Assembly (NCBI RefSeq): GCF_029581355.1
Contig: NZ_CP120849.1
Coordinates: 776,501-840,500, forward strand
DNA length: 64,000 nucleotides
Source of the DNA: Parabacteroides chongii
Lineage (GTDB): Bacteria; Bacteroidota; Bacteroidia; Bacteroidales; Tannerellaceae
Reading direction: 5' to 3'
In this document: positions 9,232-19,459 of the stretch, one piece after another
How the letters are laid out: each line of letters begins with the position of its first letter
Position numbering within the stretch: the first letter of the stretch is position 1
The notes under the pieces: generated by a model
What the model saw: the letters and a program-made list of their open reading frames with translations, nothing else
Databases searched by the model: none
What the model was told of the DNA's origin: nothing
Translations under genes and position numbers: made by a program

Positions 9232-10119
9232 ATGAAAACACGTACGATGCTTCTTACAATCATGAGTTGCCTGTTTATCGGAATAACAGCCCAGGCACAG
9301 ACTCCCGCCGCGCGGGAAACGACCGACTTGTTGCCGGAAGGTACTTTCACCAACGGGATAGAAGGTCCTGCCACCGACAAAGCCGGCAACCTGTATGCCG
9401 TCAACTATGGAAAAGAGGGCACCATAGGCATTGTACGTCCGGACGGATCGCACGAATGCTTCGTGACACTTCCCGAAGGCTCTACGGGCAACGGCATCCG
9501 GTTCAACAAAGCCGGTGACATGCTGGTGGCTGATTATACCGGCCACAACATCCTGAAGGTCGACATGAAAACCAAGAAGATAAGCGTCTATGCCCACGAA
9601 CCGAAGATGAACCAGCCCAACGATATCGCCCTGGCTCCCAACGGTAACCTGTATGCCAGCGATCCGGACTGGCCGAACAAGAAAGGACAGCTCTGGCTGA
9701 TCACTCCCGACGGCAAAGTCACCTTGTTGGAAAGTAATATGGGGACGACCAACGGCATCGATGTCAGTCCCGACGGTCGGAAACTTTATGTGAACGAATC
9801 TGCACAGCTCAAAGTATGGGTGTATGACATCAAGCCGGACGGAACGCTCAGTAACAAGACACTTTTCCATACGTTCGAGGGCTTCGGTATGGATGGAATC
9901 CGTTGCGACGTAAAAGGGAACCTGTATCTCTGCCGTTACGAGAAAGGAACGGTAGCCTTTATAAATCCGAAAGGGGAACTGATCCGTGAAATACAACTGA
10001 AAGGAGAAAAACCGTCGAACATCACATTCGGAGGTCCTGACAACCGCCGTTGCTTCGTCACGCTGCAAGACCGCGGATGTTTCGAGACTTTCACGGCGGA
10101 GTTCCCGGGCAGGGAGTAG
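9232..10119 (+). CDS. Secreted SMP-30/gluconolactonase-like beta-propeller protein
   Basis: 295 residues with an N-terminal signal peptide (MKTRTMLLTIMSCLFIGI, Ala-X-Ala-type cleavage near TAQAQ), so it is exported. The body has the SGL/SMP-30 beta-propeller pattern: LPEGTFTNGIEGPATDKAGN, TNGIDVSPDGRKLYVNES and GMDGIRCDVKGNLYL, including the Asn/Asp residues that bind a divalent metal in family enzymes. It probably hydrolyses a sugar lactone or related ester; the substrate is unknown. The longer frame from 9130 overlaps trkH and lacks a signal peptide, so ATG 9232 is used. It is the last gene of the dxs-trkA-trkH group, and a 22-bp repeat array begins right after its stop. Confidence 0.85.
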   Translation: MKTRTMLLTIMSCLFIGITAQAQTPAARETTDLLPEGTFTNGIEGPATDKAGNLYAVNYGKEGTIGIVRPDGSHECFVTLPEGSTGNGIRFNKAGDMLVADYTGHNILKVDMKTKKISVYAHEPKMNQPNDIALAPNGNLYASDPDWPNKKGQLWLITPDGKVTLLESNMGTTNGIDVSPDGRKLYVNESAQLKVWVYDIKPDGTLSNKTLFHTFEGFGMDGIRCDVKGNLYLCRYEKGTVAFINPKGELIREIQLKGEKPSNITFGGPDNRRCFVTLQDRGCFETFTAEFPGRE

Positions 10120-10242
10120 TTTTAGCCGACGGAACTTTTGTTTTCTGCCGGATAAACTATGGTTTCCTGCTGAAGAAACTATGTTTTTCTGCCGAAGAAA
10201 CTACAGTTTCCTGCCGGAGAAACGATTCTCGTCCCGGCAAAA
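10120..10242. repeat. 22-bp tandem palindromic repeat array 1 (about 5 units)
   Basis: Successive 22-bp units start at 10133, 10155, 10177, 10199 and 10221, the last one degenerate. They read like AACTATGGTTTCCTGCYGAAGA, so each boundary forms a GAAAC...GTTTC palindrome. The array starts directly after the stop codon at 10119. Its arm sequence matches the array at 43809-43918. Confidence 0.8.
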
Positions 10243-10347
10243 GGCGGTCAGAACTCCCGTATAAAGTCGAAATTTATTTCCCTTCGGATATACGCTTTTA
10301 AGTATATTTACGTTATAATAGATACGAATAACTAGAAGAGACGCAAA

Positions 10348-10938
10348 ATGATAGAATATATTAAGGGGGATATCGTAGAGCTTACTCCCACACAGATGAT
10401 CATCGAATGTGCAGGGATTGGCTACGGACTTAACATATCTCTGACTACATACAGCGCTTTCAGCGGGAAACCTACCGGGAAAATTTACGTATATGAAGTG
10501 ATACGTGAAGATGCCCATCTTTTGTTTGGTTTCGCCCAAAAGGCTGAACGCGAGTTGTTTTTATTGCTGACATCGGTATCCGGTGTCGGTCCTAATACGG
10601 CACGTATGATCTTGTCTTCTCTTCCTCCCGCCGAATTGATCCAGGTAATTGCCAACAAGAATGAAACAGCATTGACCTCGGTAAAAGGAATCGGGCAGAA
10701 AACGGCACAACGCATTCTCGTCGACTTGAAAAACAAGGTAAAGGCTGGAGATACGATTGCAGGTGCAGGAGCTCCTGTCGCGGGTGGAAACGGTGCGGTT
10801 GCCGAAGAAGCGGTTGCCGCCCTTGTGATGTTGGGATTCCAGAAGGCTGCTTCGCAAAAGGTAGTCAGTTCAATACTGAAAAGCTCGCCGATGCTGGCTG
10901 TAGAACAAGTGATAAAAAGTGCACTCAGAATGCTTTGA
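10348..10938 (+). CDS. ruvA: Holliday junction branch migration protein RuvA
   Basis: 196 residues. It binds four-way DNA junctions and loads the RuvB motor during recombinational repair. The N-terminal OB-fold (MIEYIKGDIVELTPTQMIIE), the helix-hairpin-helix pair around residues 72-125 (LLTSVSGVGPNTARMILSSL, SVKGIGQKTAQRILVDLK) and the small C-terminal RuvB-binding domain (AVAALVMLGFQKAASQKVV) are all present. It sits 40 bp upstream of sprA in the same direction, an arrangement also known from Flavobacteria. A weak TATATTTA box at 10303-10310 may be its promoter. Confidence 0.95.
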   Translation: MIEYIKGDIVELTPTQMIIECAGIGYGLNISLTTYSAFSGKPTGKIYVYEVIREDAHLLFGFAQKAERELFLLLTSVSGVGPNTARMILSSLPPAELIQVIANKNETALTSVKGIGQKTAQRILVDLKNKVKAGDTIAGAGAPVAGGNGAVAEEAVAALVMLGFQKAASQKVVSSILKSSPMLAVEQVIKSALRML

Positions 10939-10941
10939 TAG

Positions 10942-10969
10942 TTGACAATTGACAGTTGACAGTTGACAA
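10942..10969 (+). repeat. TTGACAR heptamer repeat, four copies
   Basis: Four consecutive heptamers (TTGACAA, TTGACAG, TTGACAG, TTGACAA) fill the short gap between ruvA and sprA. They belong to the same family as the clusters at 20995-21114, 21751-21855 and inside murC. Confidence 0.85.
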
Positions 10970-10978
10970 TTAGTAAGA

Positions 10979-13900
10979 ATGAAGACAAGGAAAACATTTA
11001 CATATATTATTGGATGTGTTATACTGCTATTCGGGGCAAGTATGTTCTCTCTGAATGCCGATTACCTGACTTATACGGCTGAGTTGCCGGATATTCAGTT
11101 ACTCGAAGGGCAGGATATGCCCGATGGGAAAGATACAGTACCGGAAACCCGCTATCCGGTATCCAAAACCGTACCGGAAAACTTTGAGGACCTGTCCAAA
11201 CGGTCACCGATGGATTTACGTGATCCGGAGAACGTTAAGACTGCTGTCGAATATGACATCAATACCGGACGATATGTAGTCCGTACCCGCTTGGGTGAAA
11301 AGGACCTGACTACGCCGATCAACCTGAGCCCGGAAGAGTATCAGGAATACAGCATGCTGCAGTCGCTCCGTTCTTACTATCGGCAGAAAAACGAAGAAGA
11401 GTTCCAGAAAGAAGCGGACAAGAAATTCAACCTGGCGGATATGCAGTTCGGTATCGGTGCGGCAGAACGGATATTCGGTCCCGGCGGCGTACGCGTACGG
11501 ACACAGGGATCGGCTGAAGTTATGCTAGGGCTAAAGCGTAACAGTACCAAAGACCCTTCACTGCCTGAACGTGCCCGAAGCAACACCATCTTCAACTTCG
11601 ACGAAAGCGTGCAGTTGAATGTGCAGGCTTCCGTCGGTTCGAAAGTAAACTTCGATATGAATTACAATACGGAGACTTCTTTCGACTTCGACTCCAAGAA
11701 GCTGAAACTGGCTTATACGGGTGAAGAGGATGAAATCATCAAGTCACTGGAAGCCGGTAACGTATCGATGACGACCAGCAATTCACTGATCAACGGCGGC
11801 GCGGCGCTGTTCGGTATGAAAGCAGACCTTCAGTTCGGTAAACTGAGGGTTAACGCGTTGTTTGCACAACAGAACTCCGAATCCAAGACGGTAAATTCCA
11901 AAGGGGGCGTACAGACAAAAGACTTCGAATTGAAGATCGACGAATATGATGAGAACCGCCACTTCTTCCTGGCGCACTATTTCCGTAACAACTACGACGC
12001 TTCCGTTGCCAATCTGCCGCAGATTTCATCCAAGGTGAACATCACACGTCTGGAAGTATGGGTTACCAACAACAGAGGTAACTATGACCAGGCACGTAAT
12101 ATCGTTGCGTTCACGGATATAGGTGAAAATAAAAGGGAATATATCTATAACAACAATGAATTTCCGGCAACAATACCTAACAGTGAACTACCTGCCAATG
12201 GTGCCAACTCTTTATACAACCGAATGATCACAGAGTTTGCCGGTGCCCGTCAGATCAGCCAGGTGGACAACGTATTGAAGGGTTTCACCGGAGGTTCCGA
12301 ATACGAAGAAGTGGAAAGTGCCCGTTTGCTGGACCCGAACTCCGAATATACCTACGACAAACAACTGGGATATCTGTCTTTGAATATGAGCCTACAGGAA
12401 AGCCAGGTACTGGCTGTTGCCTACGAATATGAATACACGGACAATACCGGAACCAAACGAACGGGAAGAGTCGGCGAGTTCTCTGACAGCGACCCGACCA
12501 ATCCCAGCAACTGTCTTTACGTGAAGTTGCTGAAGGGTGTCAACATGTCTCCTCCTATGAAATACTGGGACTTGATGATGAAAAACATCTATTCGCTGGG
12601 AGCTTATTCCGTTCAAAAGGACAAATTCCGCCTCGACGTTCTTTATCAAAGCGATACGACCGGTACTTACATCAACTATCTGCCGGAAAGTGCAAACAAC
12701 AAACAGGTCTGGATACGTCTGATGGGAGCAGACCGCCTGAATAAACAGAACGAAAAGCATCCGGACGGCTATTTCGACTTTGTGGAAGGATACACCGTAC
12801 AACCGGCTACCGGTAGGGTTATCTTCCCCTCTATCGAGCCTTTCGGTTCCAGCCTGAAAGAAAAGCTGGTGAAATATGTCAGTCCGGCTGTCGCAGACAA
12901 GTACGTATTCCAGGAACTGTACGATACAACGCAGACTGCCGCCCGCCAGATCGCTGAAAAGAATAAATTCATCATGCGTGGTGAATATAAGGCTTCTTCC
13001 GCCTCTGAGATACAACTGGGAGCCAGCAATGTGGCACGTGGTTCGGTTCGCGTTACGGCTGCTGGTGCCACTCTGACGGAAAATGTGGATTATACGGTCG
13101 ATTATACTTCGGGAACTGTAACGATCCTGAACGAAAGTATCATTGCCGCCGGAACCCCTGTAAGCGTTTCGCTGGAAAACCAGACGGCTTATAATATGCA
13201 GCGAAAGACGATGATGGGGCTCGACCTCAACTACCAGTTCAATCCCGACTTCTCGTTGGGGGCCACCATTATGCATATGTCGGAAATGCCGCTGACGACA
13301 AAGACAACGTTCGGCGACGAGTCCATCAACAATACACTGTGGGGATTCAATATTGCCTACAAGACAGAAAGCCAGTGGCTGACAAACGCATTCGACAAAC
13401 TGCCGCTACTGAATCTGACCAAGCCCAGCCAGATCGCATTCACCGGTGAATTTGCCCACCTGATAGCCGGGCATTATGAAAACAAATATACCGGAGGTTA
13501 TTCTTATCTAGACGATTTCGAGTCTACGCAGAGCGGTTTCGACCTGTTGAACCCGTATCCGTGGAAGCTCGCCAGTGTGCCCTGGGACAACAGTCCCGAA
13601 GCTCTCTTCCCGGAAGCCGACCGGACAAACGATATCACTTATGGTAAAAACCGTGCTTTGCTGGCGTGGTATTATGTCGACGGATTATTCACGCGTAGGA
13701 ACTCCAGTCAGGCACCTCAGCATATCCGTAATGATAAAGAGCAACTATCCAACCATTACGTCCGTGCCGTATATGTAGATGAATTGTTCCCCGACAGAGA
13801 CCAGGGTTACAATGAAACGAGTACGATACAGGCTCTTAACCTCGCTTATTATCCGAACGAACGTGGTCCGTATAACCTCGATGCCGATCTGGTCAATTCA

Positions 13901-16900
13901 GACGGTACATTGCAGAATCCGGAACAACGTTGGGGAGGTATCATGCGGAAGATCGATCAAAGCGATTTCGAGACTGCCAACATAGAATACATTGAATTTT
14001 GGATGCTCGACCCTTATATCTACGAAGAACGGGAAGGTGAAATAATCAAAGGCGGTGACTTGTATTTCAACCTGGGTGAAATATCGGAAGATGTGTTGAA
14101 AGATGGTAAGAAGTTCTATGAAAACGGTTTGCCTATCGACGGGGACAGAAGCCGGATCGACTCTACGGTCTGGGGACTTGTTCCGAAGCAGCAAAGTACA
14201 GTCTATGCATTCGATAATACCGCCGGTGCACGTGCCCGGCAGGATGTCGGACTCAACGGCTTGTCGGCTGAGGAAGAACGGGACTATCCTGCTTACCGGG
14301 AGTTTATGGATAAGCTCAGAGGCAAGCTGACACCTGAAGTCATTGGAGAAATGGAAAAAGACCCCTATTCTCCGTTAATGAACCCGGGGACAGATAAATA
14401 CCGCTATTTCCGTGGTCGTGAGTTAGATGATAACAGTGTCAGCATTCTGGAACGTTACAAGCGTTACAACGGAACCGAAGGCAACTCTGCAGAGAATGGA
14501 ACTACCGGTGAACGCTACGACACCTCCGCTTCCAAGAATCCGGATGTGGAAGACCTGAACCAGGACAACACGATGAACAAGAACGAGAAGTATTTTGAAT
14601 ACAAAGTATCTATTCATCCGGATGATCTGGAAGTAGGAAAGAACTTCATTGTGGATAAGAAAATAACTTACCCTAAAATACCCAACGGGGATAACGACGG
14701 AGGACAGAAGAAAGATCCGGCAACCTGGTATCTCTTCAAGATTCCGGTAAAGAAATATAATCGCTCCGTCGGAGCCATCAGCGATTTCAAGAGCATCCGC
14801 TTCATGCGTATGTATATGACTAATTTCAGTAAACCGACCATCCTGCGTTTCGGAACGTTTGAACTCGTACGCGGTGAATGGCGTTCTTACGAACAGGATC
14901 TATCCGATCCGAAAGTGCCGCCAAGAGTCAACGGTTCGCTCGAAGTCTCTTCTGTGAATATAGAGGAAAACAGCCGTCGTACACCGATTCCTTATGTAAC
15001 CCCTCCGGGAGTCAGCCGTCAGACAGACCCGAGCCAGCCTCAGCTGCGTCGGGAAAATGAGCAGGCGCTCTCTTTGAAGGTAACGGAATTGGCCCCTCGG
15101 GATGCACGTGCCGTTTATAAAACGACCTCTTACGACCTGCGCCAGTACAAACGGTTGCAGTTGTTTGCCCATGCTGAAGCTTTGCCTGACAGCGCAGATA
15201 AATATACACCGCTGGCGGATGGTGATCTGTCTGTATTCATTCGTTTGGGTTCCGACTATAAAAATAACTATTACGAATATGAGGTTCCGCAGAAAGTAAC
15301 CCAGCCGAACCAAGCTGCGTATACAGCTGAAGATGTATGGAATCCTACTTATAACACATTGGACTTCCCTCTTGAACTATTGACCAATCTCAAACTGAAC
15401 CGTAACAAAAAGAAACGGGCAGGCGAGCAGGGAATTACGTTCAATACGGTGTATTCAGAAACCGGTGAAGGCTATAAAGTCAGTATCATCGGTAACCCGA
15501 GCTTGTCGGAAGTAAAAACGATCATGATCGGTGTCCGCAACTACGGTTCCAACGATGTCAGAAGTGGTGAAATCTGGGTGAACGAGTTACGTCTGAGCGA
15601 GTTTAACGAAGAAGGCGGCTGGGCAGCCAATGCCAACCTCAACGTAGCCGTATCCGACCTGGCAACCGTGAATGTCGGCGGTCGTATCGAAACAGCCGGC
15701 TTCGGTGCCCTCGACCAGTCACTCGCCGAACGCCGCATCGACGACTTTACACAGTATAACGTGGCAGCTAACATCGAATGGGGTAAGTTCTTCCCGGAAA
15801 AGGCGAAGGTCAGCATACCGATGTACTATGCATACTCGAAAGATCAGACGAAAGCCAAATACAATCCGCTCGACCAGGATATCAAACTGAACGATGCCCT
15901 GGATGCTGTCGATACAAAGGCCGAAAAAGACTCCATCAAGAGTTTCGCTATCGACCAGACCGTTGTCAAGAGCATCTCGTTCAACAACGTAAGGGCAGAC
16001 ATCCGTAGCAAAACTCCGATGCCTTACGACCCGGCAAACTTCTCGATAGGCTATTCATTCAGTCAGACGAAAAGACAAAATTCGGAAACGGAGTATGAAA
16101 CGACAAAGGATTACCGTGGTAACTTCGCTTACAACTACACACCGTATGCGAAGCCGTTCCGTCCGTTCCAAAAGATAAAGAAGAACAACGGATACACCCG
16201 TTATATCAAGCAGTTCAGCTTGAACTATCTGCCGTCGAATATCAGTTTCCAGACTGCCATGATGCGCAATTATAACGAGATGCAGCTGCGCGACCTGGAG
16301 AACACCGGATACAAACCGGAAGTAACTTTCAGCTCCGAGTTCTACTGGGACCGTGCTTTCAGTTTGCGCTGGGACTTCACGAATAACCTGAACATGACCT
16401 TCACCTCCGGAACGAACGCCCGGATCGAGGAGCCGTATGTACAGGTCAACAAGGAACTGGCTCCCGACCGATATCAGGTCTGGAAGGATTCCGTAAAGCA
16501 GAGCATTGCCGACCTGGGTACACCGCTGAAATATGACCAGACATTCAATGTTACCTGGAATATGCCTTTGCAATATATCCCGGTGATGGATTGGGTAAAC
16601 AGTTCCATCACTTACAACGCACAGTACAACTGGGATCGTGGAGCCGTCACCGATACGGAGTATGAACTCGGTAACACGATTACCAACCAACGCCAGATAG
16701 ACTGGCAGGGAAGCCTCAACTTCCAGTCACTTTACAACAAGAACAAATTCCTGAAGAAAGTGAATCAGAAGTTCTCCGCCACCCGTACTGCTGCCAAGAA
16801 GAAAGAAAAGAAAGAGATCAAGCTGGAGAAAGATATCCAGTTGAATATGGATAGCGGAACAGTCGTCCAGCACGGTATGTTTACCAAGAAGGTACGCATC

Positions 16901-18481
16901 ACTGCCCGCGGAGCCGACGGCAAGGTCTATGCCATCAAATACAAGCCGATCAACTATGCACAGGTGATGATCCTGAACCAGGATACGGCACATCTGAAAC
17001 TGACGATCAAGCCGGGTCCGAAAGCGACGGAGGACTTCCTCTACAAAGCAGCCGAACATGCCAGCCGCTTCCTGATGATGGTGCGCCGCGTCAACATCCA
17101 GTATGCGACTACTGCCGGTATGTCGGTGCCGGGCTTCTCCCCGATGATCGGCGATATCTTCGGACAGGGACGTTCACCGTTCGGTCTGACTCCGGGTCTT
17201 GGTTTTGCCTTCGGAGCCGTCAACCGCGACTTCCTTTACGATGCCAAAGACCGTGGCTGGCTGATCGAAAACACCAATAACATCAATCCGGCAGTCATGA
17301 CCAGTGCCAAGAACCTGAACATACGGGCGAACCTGGAACCGATCACCGGACTGAAGATCGACCTGAATGCCAACCGTGTCGACACCCGCAGCACCGATAT
17401 ACAATATATGTATTCCGGCATGCCGGAACTGACCGGAGGTAACTTCACGATGACGACTATCGCATTGGGCAGTTTCTTCAAAGGTATCGGCAATGCTGAA
17501 AACAACTATTCTTCCAAATCGTTCGACAAGTTCATCGAGAACCGTGAGATCATAGCCCAACGACTGGAAAACCGGTATGCCGGAACAAACTATCCGTCCG
17601 GAGGATTCCTGGGGCAGAACGGATACGGAGGACAACCTTACAATCCGGGAAGCAACAACGAACAGGGCGTCAGCCGCAACTCCGGCGACGTATTGATCCC
17701 GGCTTTCCTGGCTGCTTATACAGGGAAAGACCCGAACAAGATTTCACATTCACCGTTCCCGGCTCTGCGCAGCATGTTGCCGAACTGGCGTATCACATAC
17801 GACGGTCTGATCCGTATTCCTGCCATCAAGAAATACTTCAAGACGGTTATGCTGAGCCATCAATATCGTTGTACATATAACGTAGGTGCTTACGAAACCT
17901 ATTCTACCTGGGTCGATGCCGGTTTGGGTGACAATCTCGGATTCATACAGAATGCTTCCGAAAAGCCGATCCCTTCTTCACCCTATTCCATCTCTTCTGT
18001 CAGCCTGACCGAAAGCTTCAGTCCGCTGCTGGGAGTGGATGCAACGATGTTGAACAATATAACGATCCGTGCGGACTATACGACTACACGCAATCTGAAC
18101 CTGAACATATCGTCTTATCAGATCGTAGAGGCATTGTCCAACAAGTACACGATCGGATTGGGTTACAAGTTTGCCGAGTTCAACAAGATTCTGAAGATGA
18201 AGAAGACACGTGACTTTAGCAATGACCTGACCGTGCGCCTGGACTTCTCGTACAACAAGATGCAGTCATTGATCCGTAAGATCGAAGACAGCTTCACACA
18301 GGCCACCAGCGGTAACGTTGCCAAGACAATCCAGTTCTCTGCCGATTACGGACTGAGCCGTGCATTGACACTTCGTGCATTCTACGATCTGCAGATCAAT
18401 GAGCCGCTGATCTCCAACGCTGCTTATCCGACAAGCAACTCCAACTACGGTGTTGCCCTCCGCTTCTCCCTGGCGCAGTAA
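10979..18481 (+). CDS. sprA: Type IX secretion outer-membrane translocon SprA/Sov
   Basis: 2500 residues. SprA/Sov is the giant 36-stranded beta-barrel through which type IX secretion (T9SS) cargo crosses the outer membrane. A hydrophobic signal segment lies at residues 8-25 (IIGCVILLFGASMFSLNA). The N-terminal YRQKNEEEFQKEADKKF and repeated GxxxxxLNxxxxVGxKxNFDMNYNTETSF-type passages are typical of the family. The alternating aromatic beta-strands run to the end (SNYGVALRFSLAQ, with C-terminal Gln). The length equals known members, with no frameshift seen. ruvA lies upstream; downstream is only a repeat array. It presumably exports proteins with C-terminal sorting domains, possibly including the DUF6383 proteins of this window. 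Confidence 0.93.
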   Translation: MKTRKTFTYIIGCVILLFGASMFSLNADYLTYTAELPDIQLLEGQDMPDGKDTVPETRYPVSKTVPENFEDLSKRSPMDLRDPENVKTAVEYDINTGRYVVRTRLGEKDLTTPINLSPEEYQEYSMLQSLRSYYRQKNEEEFQKEADKKFNLADMQFGIGAAERIFGPGGVRVRTQGSAEVMLGLKRNSTKDPSLPERARSNTIFNFDESVQLNVQASVGSKVNFDMNYNTETSFDFDSKKLKLAYTGEEDEIIKSLEAGNVSMTTSNSLINGGAALFGMKADLQFGKLRVNALFAQQNSESKTVNSKGGVQTKDFELKIDEYDENRHFFLAHYFRNNYDASVANLPQISSKVNITRLEVWVTNNRGNYDQARNIVAFTDIGENKREYIYNNNEFPATIPNSELPANGANSLYNRMITEFAGARQISQVDNVLKGFTGGSEYEEVESARLLDPNSEYTYDKQLGYLSLNMSLQESQVLAVAYEYEYTDNTGTKRTGRVGEFSDSDPTNPSNCLYVKLLKGVNMSPPMKYWDLMMKNIYSLGAYSVQKDKFRLDVLYQSDTTGTYINYLPESANNKQVWIRLMGADRLNKQNEKHPDGYFDFVEGYTVQPATGRVIFPSIEPFGSSLKEKLVKYVSPAVADKYVFQELYDTTQTAARQIAEKNKFIMRGEYKASSASEIQLGASNVARGSVRVTAAGATLTENVDYTVDYTSGTVTILNESIIAAGTPVSVSLENQTAYNMQRKTMMGLDLNYQFNPDFSLGATIMHMSEMPLTTKTTFGDESINNTLWGFNIAYKTESQWLTNAFDKLPLLNLTKPSQIAFTGEFAHLIAGHYENKYTGGYSYLDDFESTQSGFDLLNPYPWKLASVPWDNSPEALFPEADRTNDITYGKNRALLAWYYVDGLFTRRNSSQAPQHIRNDKEQLSNHYVRAVYVDELFPDRDQGYNETSTIQALNLAYYPNERGPYNLDADLVNSDGTLQNPEQRWGGIMRKIDQSDFETANIEYIEFWMLDPYIYEEREGEIIKGGDLYFNLGEISEDVLKDGKKFYENGLPIDGDRSRIDSTVWGLVPKQQSTVYAFDNTAGARARQDVGLNGLSAEEERDYPAYREFMDKLRGKLTPEVIGEMEKDPYSPLMNPGTDKYRYFRGRELDDNSVSILERYKRYNGTEGNSAENGTTGERYDTSASKNPDVEDLNQDNTMNKNEKYFEYKVSIHPDDLEVGKNFIVDKKITYPKIPNGDNDGGQKKDPATWYLFKIPVKKYNRSVGAISDFKSIRFMRMYMTNFSKPTILRFGTFELVRGEWRSYEQDLSDPKVPPRVNGSLEVSSVNIEENSRRTPIPYVTPPGVSRQTDPSQPQLRRENEQALSLKVTELAPRDARAVYKTTSYDLRQYKRLQLFAHAEALPDSADKYTPLADGDLSVFIRLGSDYKNNYYEYEVPQKVTQPNQAAYTAEDVWNPTYNTLDFPLELLTNLKLNRNKKKRAGEQGITFNTVYSETGEGYKVSIIGNPSLSEVKTIMIGVRNYGSNDVRSGEIWVNELRLSEFNEEGGWAANANLNVAVSDLATVNVGGRIETAGFGALDQSLAERRIDDFTQYNVAANIEWGKFFPEKAKVSIPMYYAYSKDQTKAKYNPLDQDIKLNDALDAVDTKAEKDSIKSFAIDQTVVKSISFNNVRADIRSKTPMPYDPANFSIGYSFSQTKRQNSETEYETTKDYRGNFAYNYTPYAKPFRPFQKIKKNNGYTRYIKQFSLNYLPSNISFQTAMMRNYNEMQLRDLENTGYKPEVTFSSEFYWDRAFSLRWDFTNNLNMTFTSGTNARIEEPYVQVNKELAPDRYQVWKDSVKQSIADLGTPLKYDQTFNVTWNMPLQYIPVMDWVNSSITYNAQYNWDRGAVTDTEYELGNTITNQRQIDWQGSLNFQSLYNKNKFLKKVNQKFSATRTAAKKKEKKEIKLEKDIQLNMDSGTVVQHGMFTKKVRITARGADGKVYAIKYKPINYAQVMILNQDTAHLKLTIKPGPKATEDFLYKAAEHASRFLMMVRRVNIQYATTAGMSVPGFSPMIGDIFGQGRSPFGLTPGLGFAFGAVNRDFLYDAKDRGWLIENTNNINPAVMTSAKNLNIRANLEPITGLKIDLNANRVDTRSTDIQYMYSGMPELTGGNFTMTTIALGSFFKGIGNAENNYSSKSFDKFIENREIIAQRLENRYAGTNYPSGGFLGQNGYGGQPYNPGSNNEQGVSRNSGDVLIPAFLAAYTGKDPNKISHSPFPALRSMLPNWRITYDGLIRIPAIKKYFKTVMLSHQYRCTYNVGAYETYSTWVDAGLGDNLGFIQNASEKPIPSSPYSISSVSLTESFSPLLGVDATMLNNITIRADYTTTRNLNLNISSYQIVEALSNKYTIGLGYKFAEFNKILKMKKTRDFSNDLTVRLDFSYNKMQSLIRKIEDSFTQATSGNVAKTIQFSADYGLSRALTLRAFYDLQINEPLISNAAYPTSNSNYGVALRFSLAQ

Positions 18482-18492
18482 ACCGACAAAGC

Positions 18493-18602
18493 TTTGTCAC
18501 CGTTATGACAGTCTTGCCATGACGATGACAGAGTATTGCCACAGTGATGGCAGAAGATTGCCACTTGCATGGCAAGGCTCTGCCATCACTGTGGCAAAAC
18601 AT
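18493..18602. repeat. 22-bp tandem palindromic repeat array 2 (5 units)
   Basis: Units start at 18493, 18515, 18537, 18559 and 18581. Each is a small hairpin of the form TGCCA-N5/6-TGGCA plus a 6-bp spacer. Units 3 and 5 are also exact inverted copies over 18 bp (TGCCACAGTGATGGCAGA at 18537-18554 against 18579-18596), which nests unit 4 in a larger cruciform. It lies between the convergent sprA and protease genes, so it may also end transcription. Arm sequences differ from arrays 1 and 3, but period and unit number are the same. Confidence 0.85.
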
Positions 18603-18649
18603 ATAGTTCGGCACAAAGGATTAGTCACATAGTAGACTGATACGACAGA

Positions 18650-19348
18650 TCACAGCATGTGGTATTCTTTCAACTCCTTCCGTAAGGCGAGCGCCTTATT
18701 GTCGGTTATCCCGTTCAGGAGTTTCCAGAAGCGGTCGCTATGGTTCATCTCTACCGTATGGCAGAGTTCGTGAAGGAGGACATAATCGATCAGATGCCAG
18801 GGGAGCAACATCAGGGATAAGGAGAGATTGATTGTTTTGCGCGTGCTGCAACTTCCCCACCGGGTCTTACTGTTCATGATCCGTACGCCTGTACAGGTAA
18901 ATTTATATCGGGCAGCGAGTGCCATCAAGCGGTCGGGAAGTAATCGTTTAGCCTCGTGGCGAAGCGCTTTCTCCAACAAATCCTTCAAAATCTCCTGAAC
19001 TTTATCGGACTCGAAGCAGGTTGCTGCCGGACAAGCAATACGAAGTATCCCTTCCTTCAAGGTCATATAATAATTGTTACGGTCTGTACGGAATATTTCT
19101 ACGCGAAAAGTAGTTGCCTGCAACTGCGTCGTCTCGTCCAGCAACGGGCGTGCCGGATGCTTTTTCAAAGCCGAGAGAAGCTTCTGCCTGTTCTCTTCGA
19201 TAAAAGACAGCATCCGTCCTTCATCCCCGCCTTCCGGCATGGTGGCGGTGATCATTCCCTTTGATATTTTCAGCGTATAACGGGTTGCTCGCGGGGTAGT
19301 ACGGAGAAGGATGGTTCCCAGATCGTTGTAGTATATCTTCTTTTCCAT
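18650..19348 (-). CDS. YgjP-like (DUF45/M48-type) zinc metallopeptidase
   Basis: 232 residues, cytosolic. It carries the HExxH zinc motif in [18 protein letters not shown] near the C-terminus and the preceding [20 protein letters not shown] signature that defines the YgjP/DUF45 family. The substrate is not known; some relatives carry other annotations. The frame can start at a GTG at 19357, but that base overlaps a TACTTTTG promoter box (19357-19364, minus), so the ATG at 19348 ([11 protein letters not shown]) is preferred. It is divergent from gpmI and converges on sprA across the repeat array. Confidence 0.85.
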   Translation of the reverse strand: MEKKIYYNDLGTILLRTTPRATRYTLKISKGMITATMPEGGDEGRMLSFIEENRQKLLSALKKHPARPLLDETTQLQATTFRVEIFRTDRNNYYMTLKEGILRIACPAATCFESDKVQEILKDLLEKALRHEAKRLLPDRLMALAARYKFTCTGVRIMNSKTRWGSCSTRKTINLSLSLMLLPWHLIDYVLLHELCHTVEMNHSDRFWKLLNGITDNKALALRKELKEYHML

Positions 19349-19356
19349 ATTTACCA

Positions 19357-19409
19357 CAAAAGTAATACTTTAAAGGGAAATAATATTACGGTAGAAATGC
19401 TTATCTTTG
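19357..19409. promoter_or_regulatory. Divergent promoters for the YgjP-like gene and gpmI
   Basis: The minus strand has TACTTTTG at 19364-19357 and the plus strand has TATCTTTG at 19402-19409. Both match TAnnTTTG; the -33 elements are weak. They fix the starts of the two divergent genes (19348 and 19460). Confidence 0.55.
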
Positions 19410-19459
19410 CGCCCGGTATTAGATATTTAATAAGTATAAACTATATAAATAAGGCAATC

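Noticed and set aside
9809..10068. Part of a 366-codon minus-strand frame (8968-10068) opposite trkH and the lactonase gene
   Set aside because: It is a shadow of two well-supported plus-strand genes; no domain recognised.
10120..10242. CRISPR array
   Set aside because: Units are 22 bp with no unique ~30-bp spacers and no cas genes in the window; the same holds for arrays at 18493 and 43809.
12392..13276. 294-codon minus-strand frame inside sprA
   Set aside because: Shadow frame; sprA is continuous and full length here.
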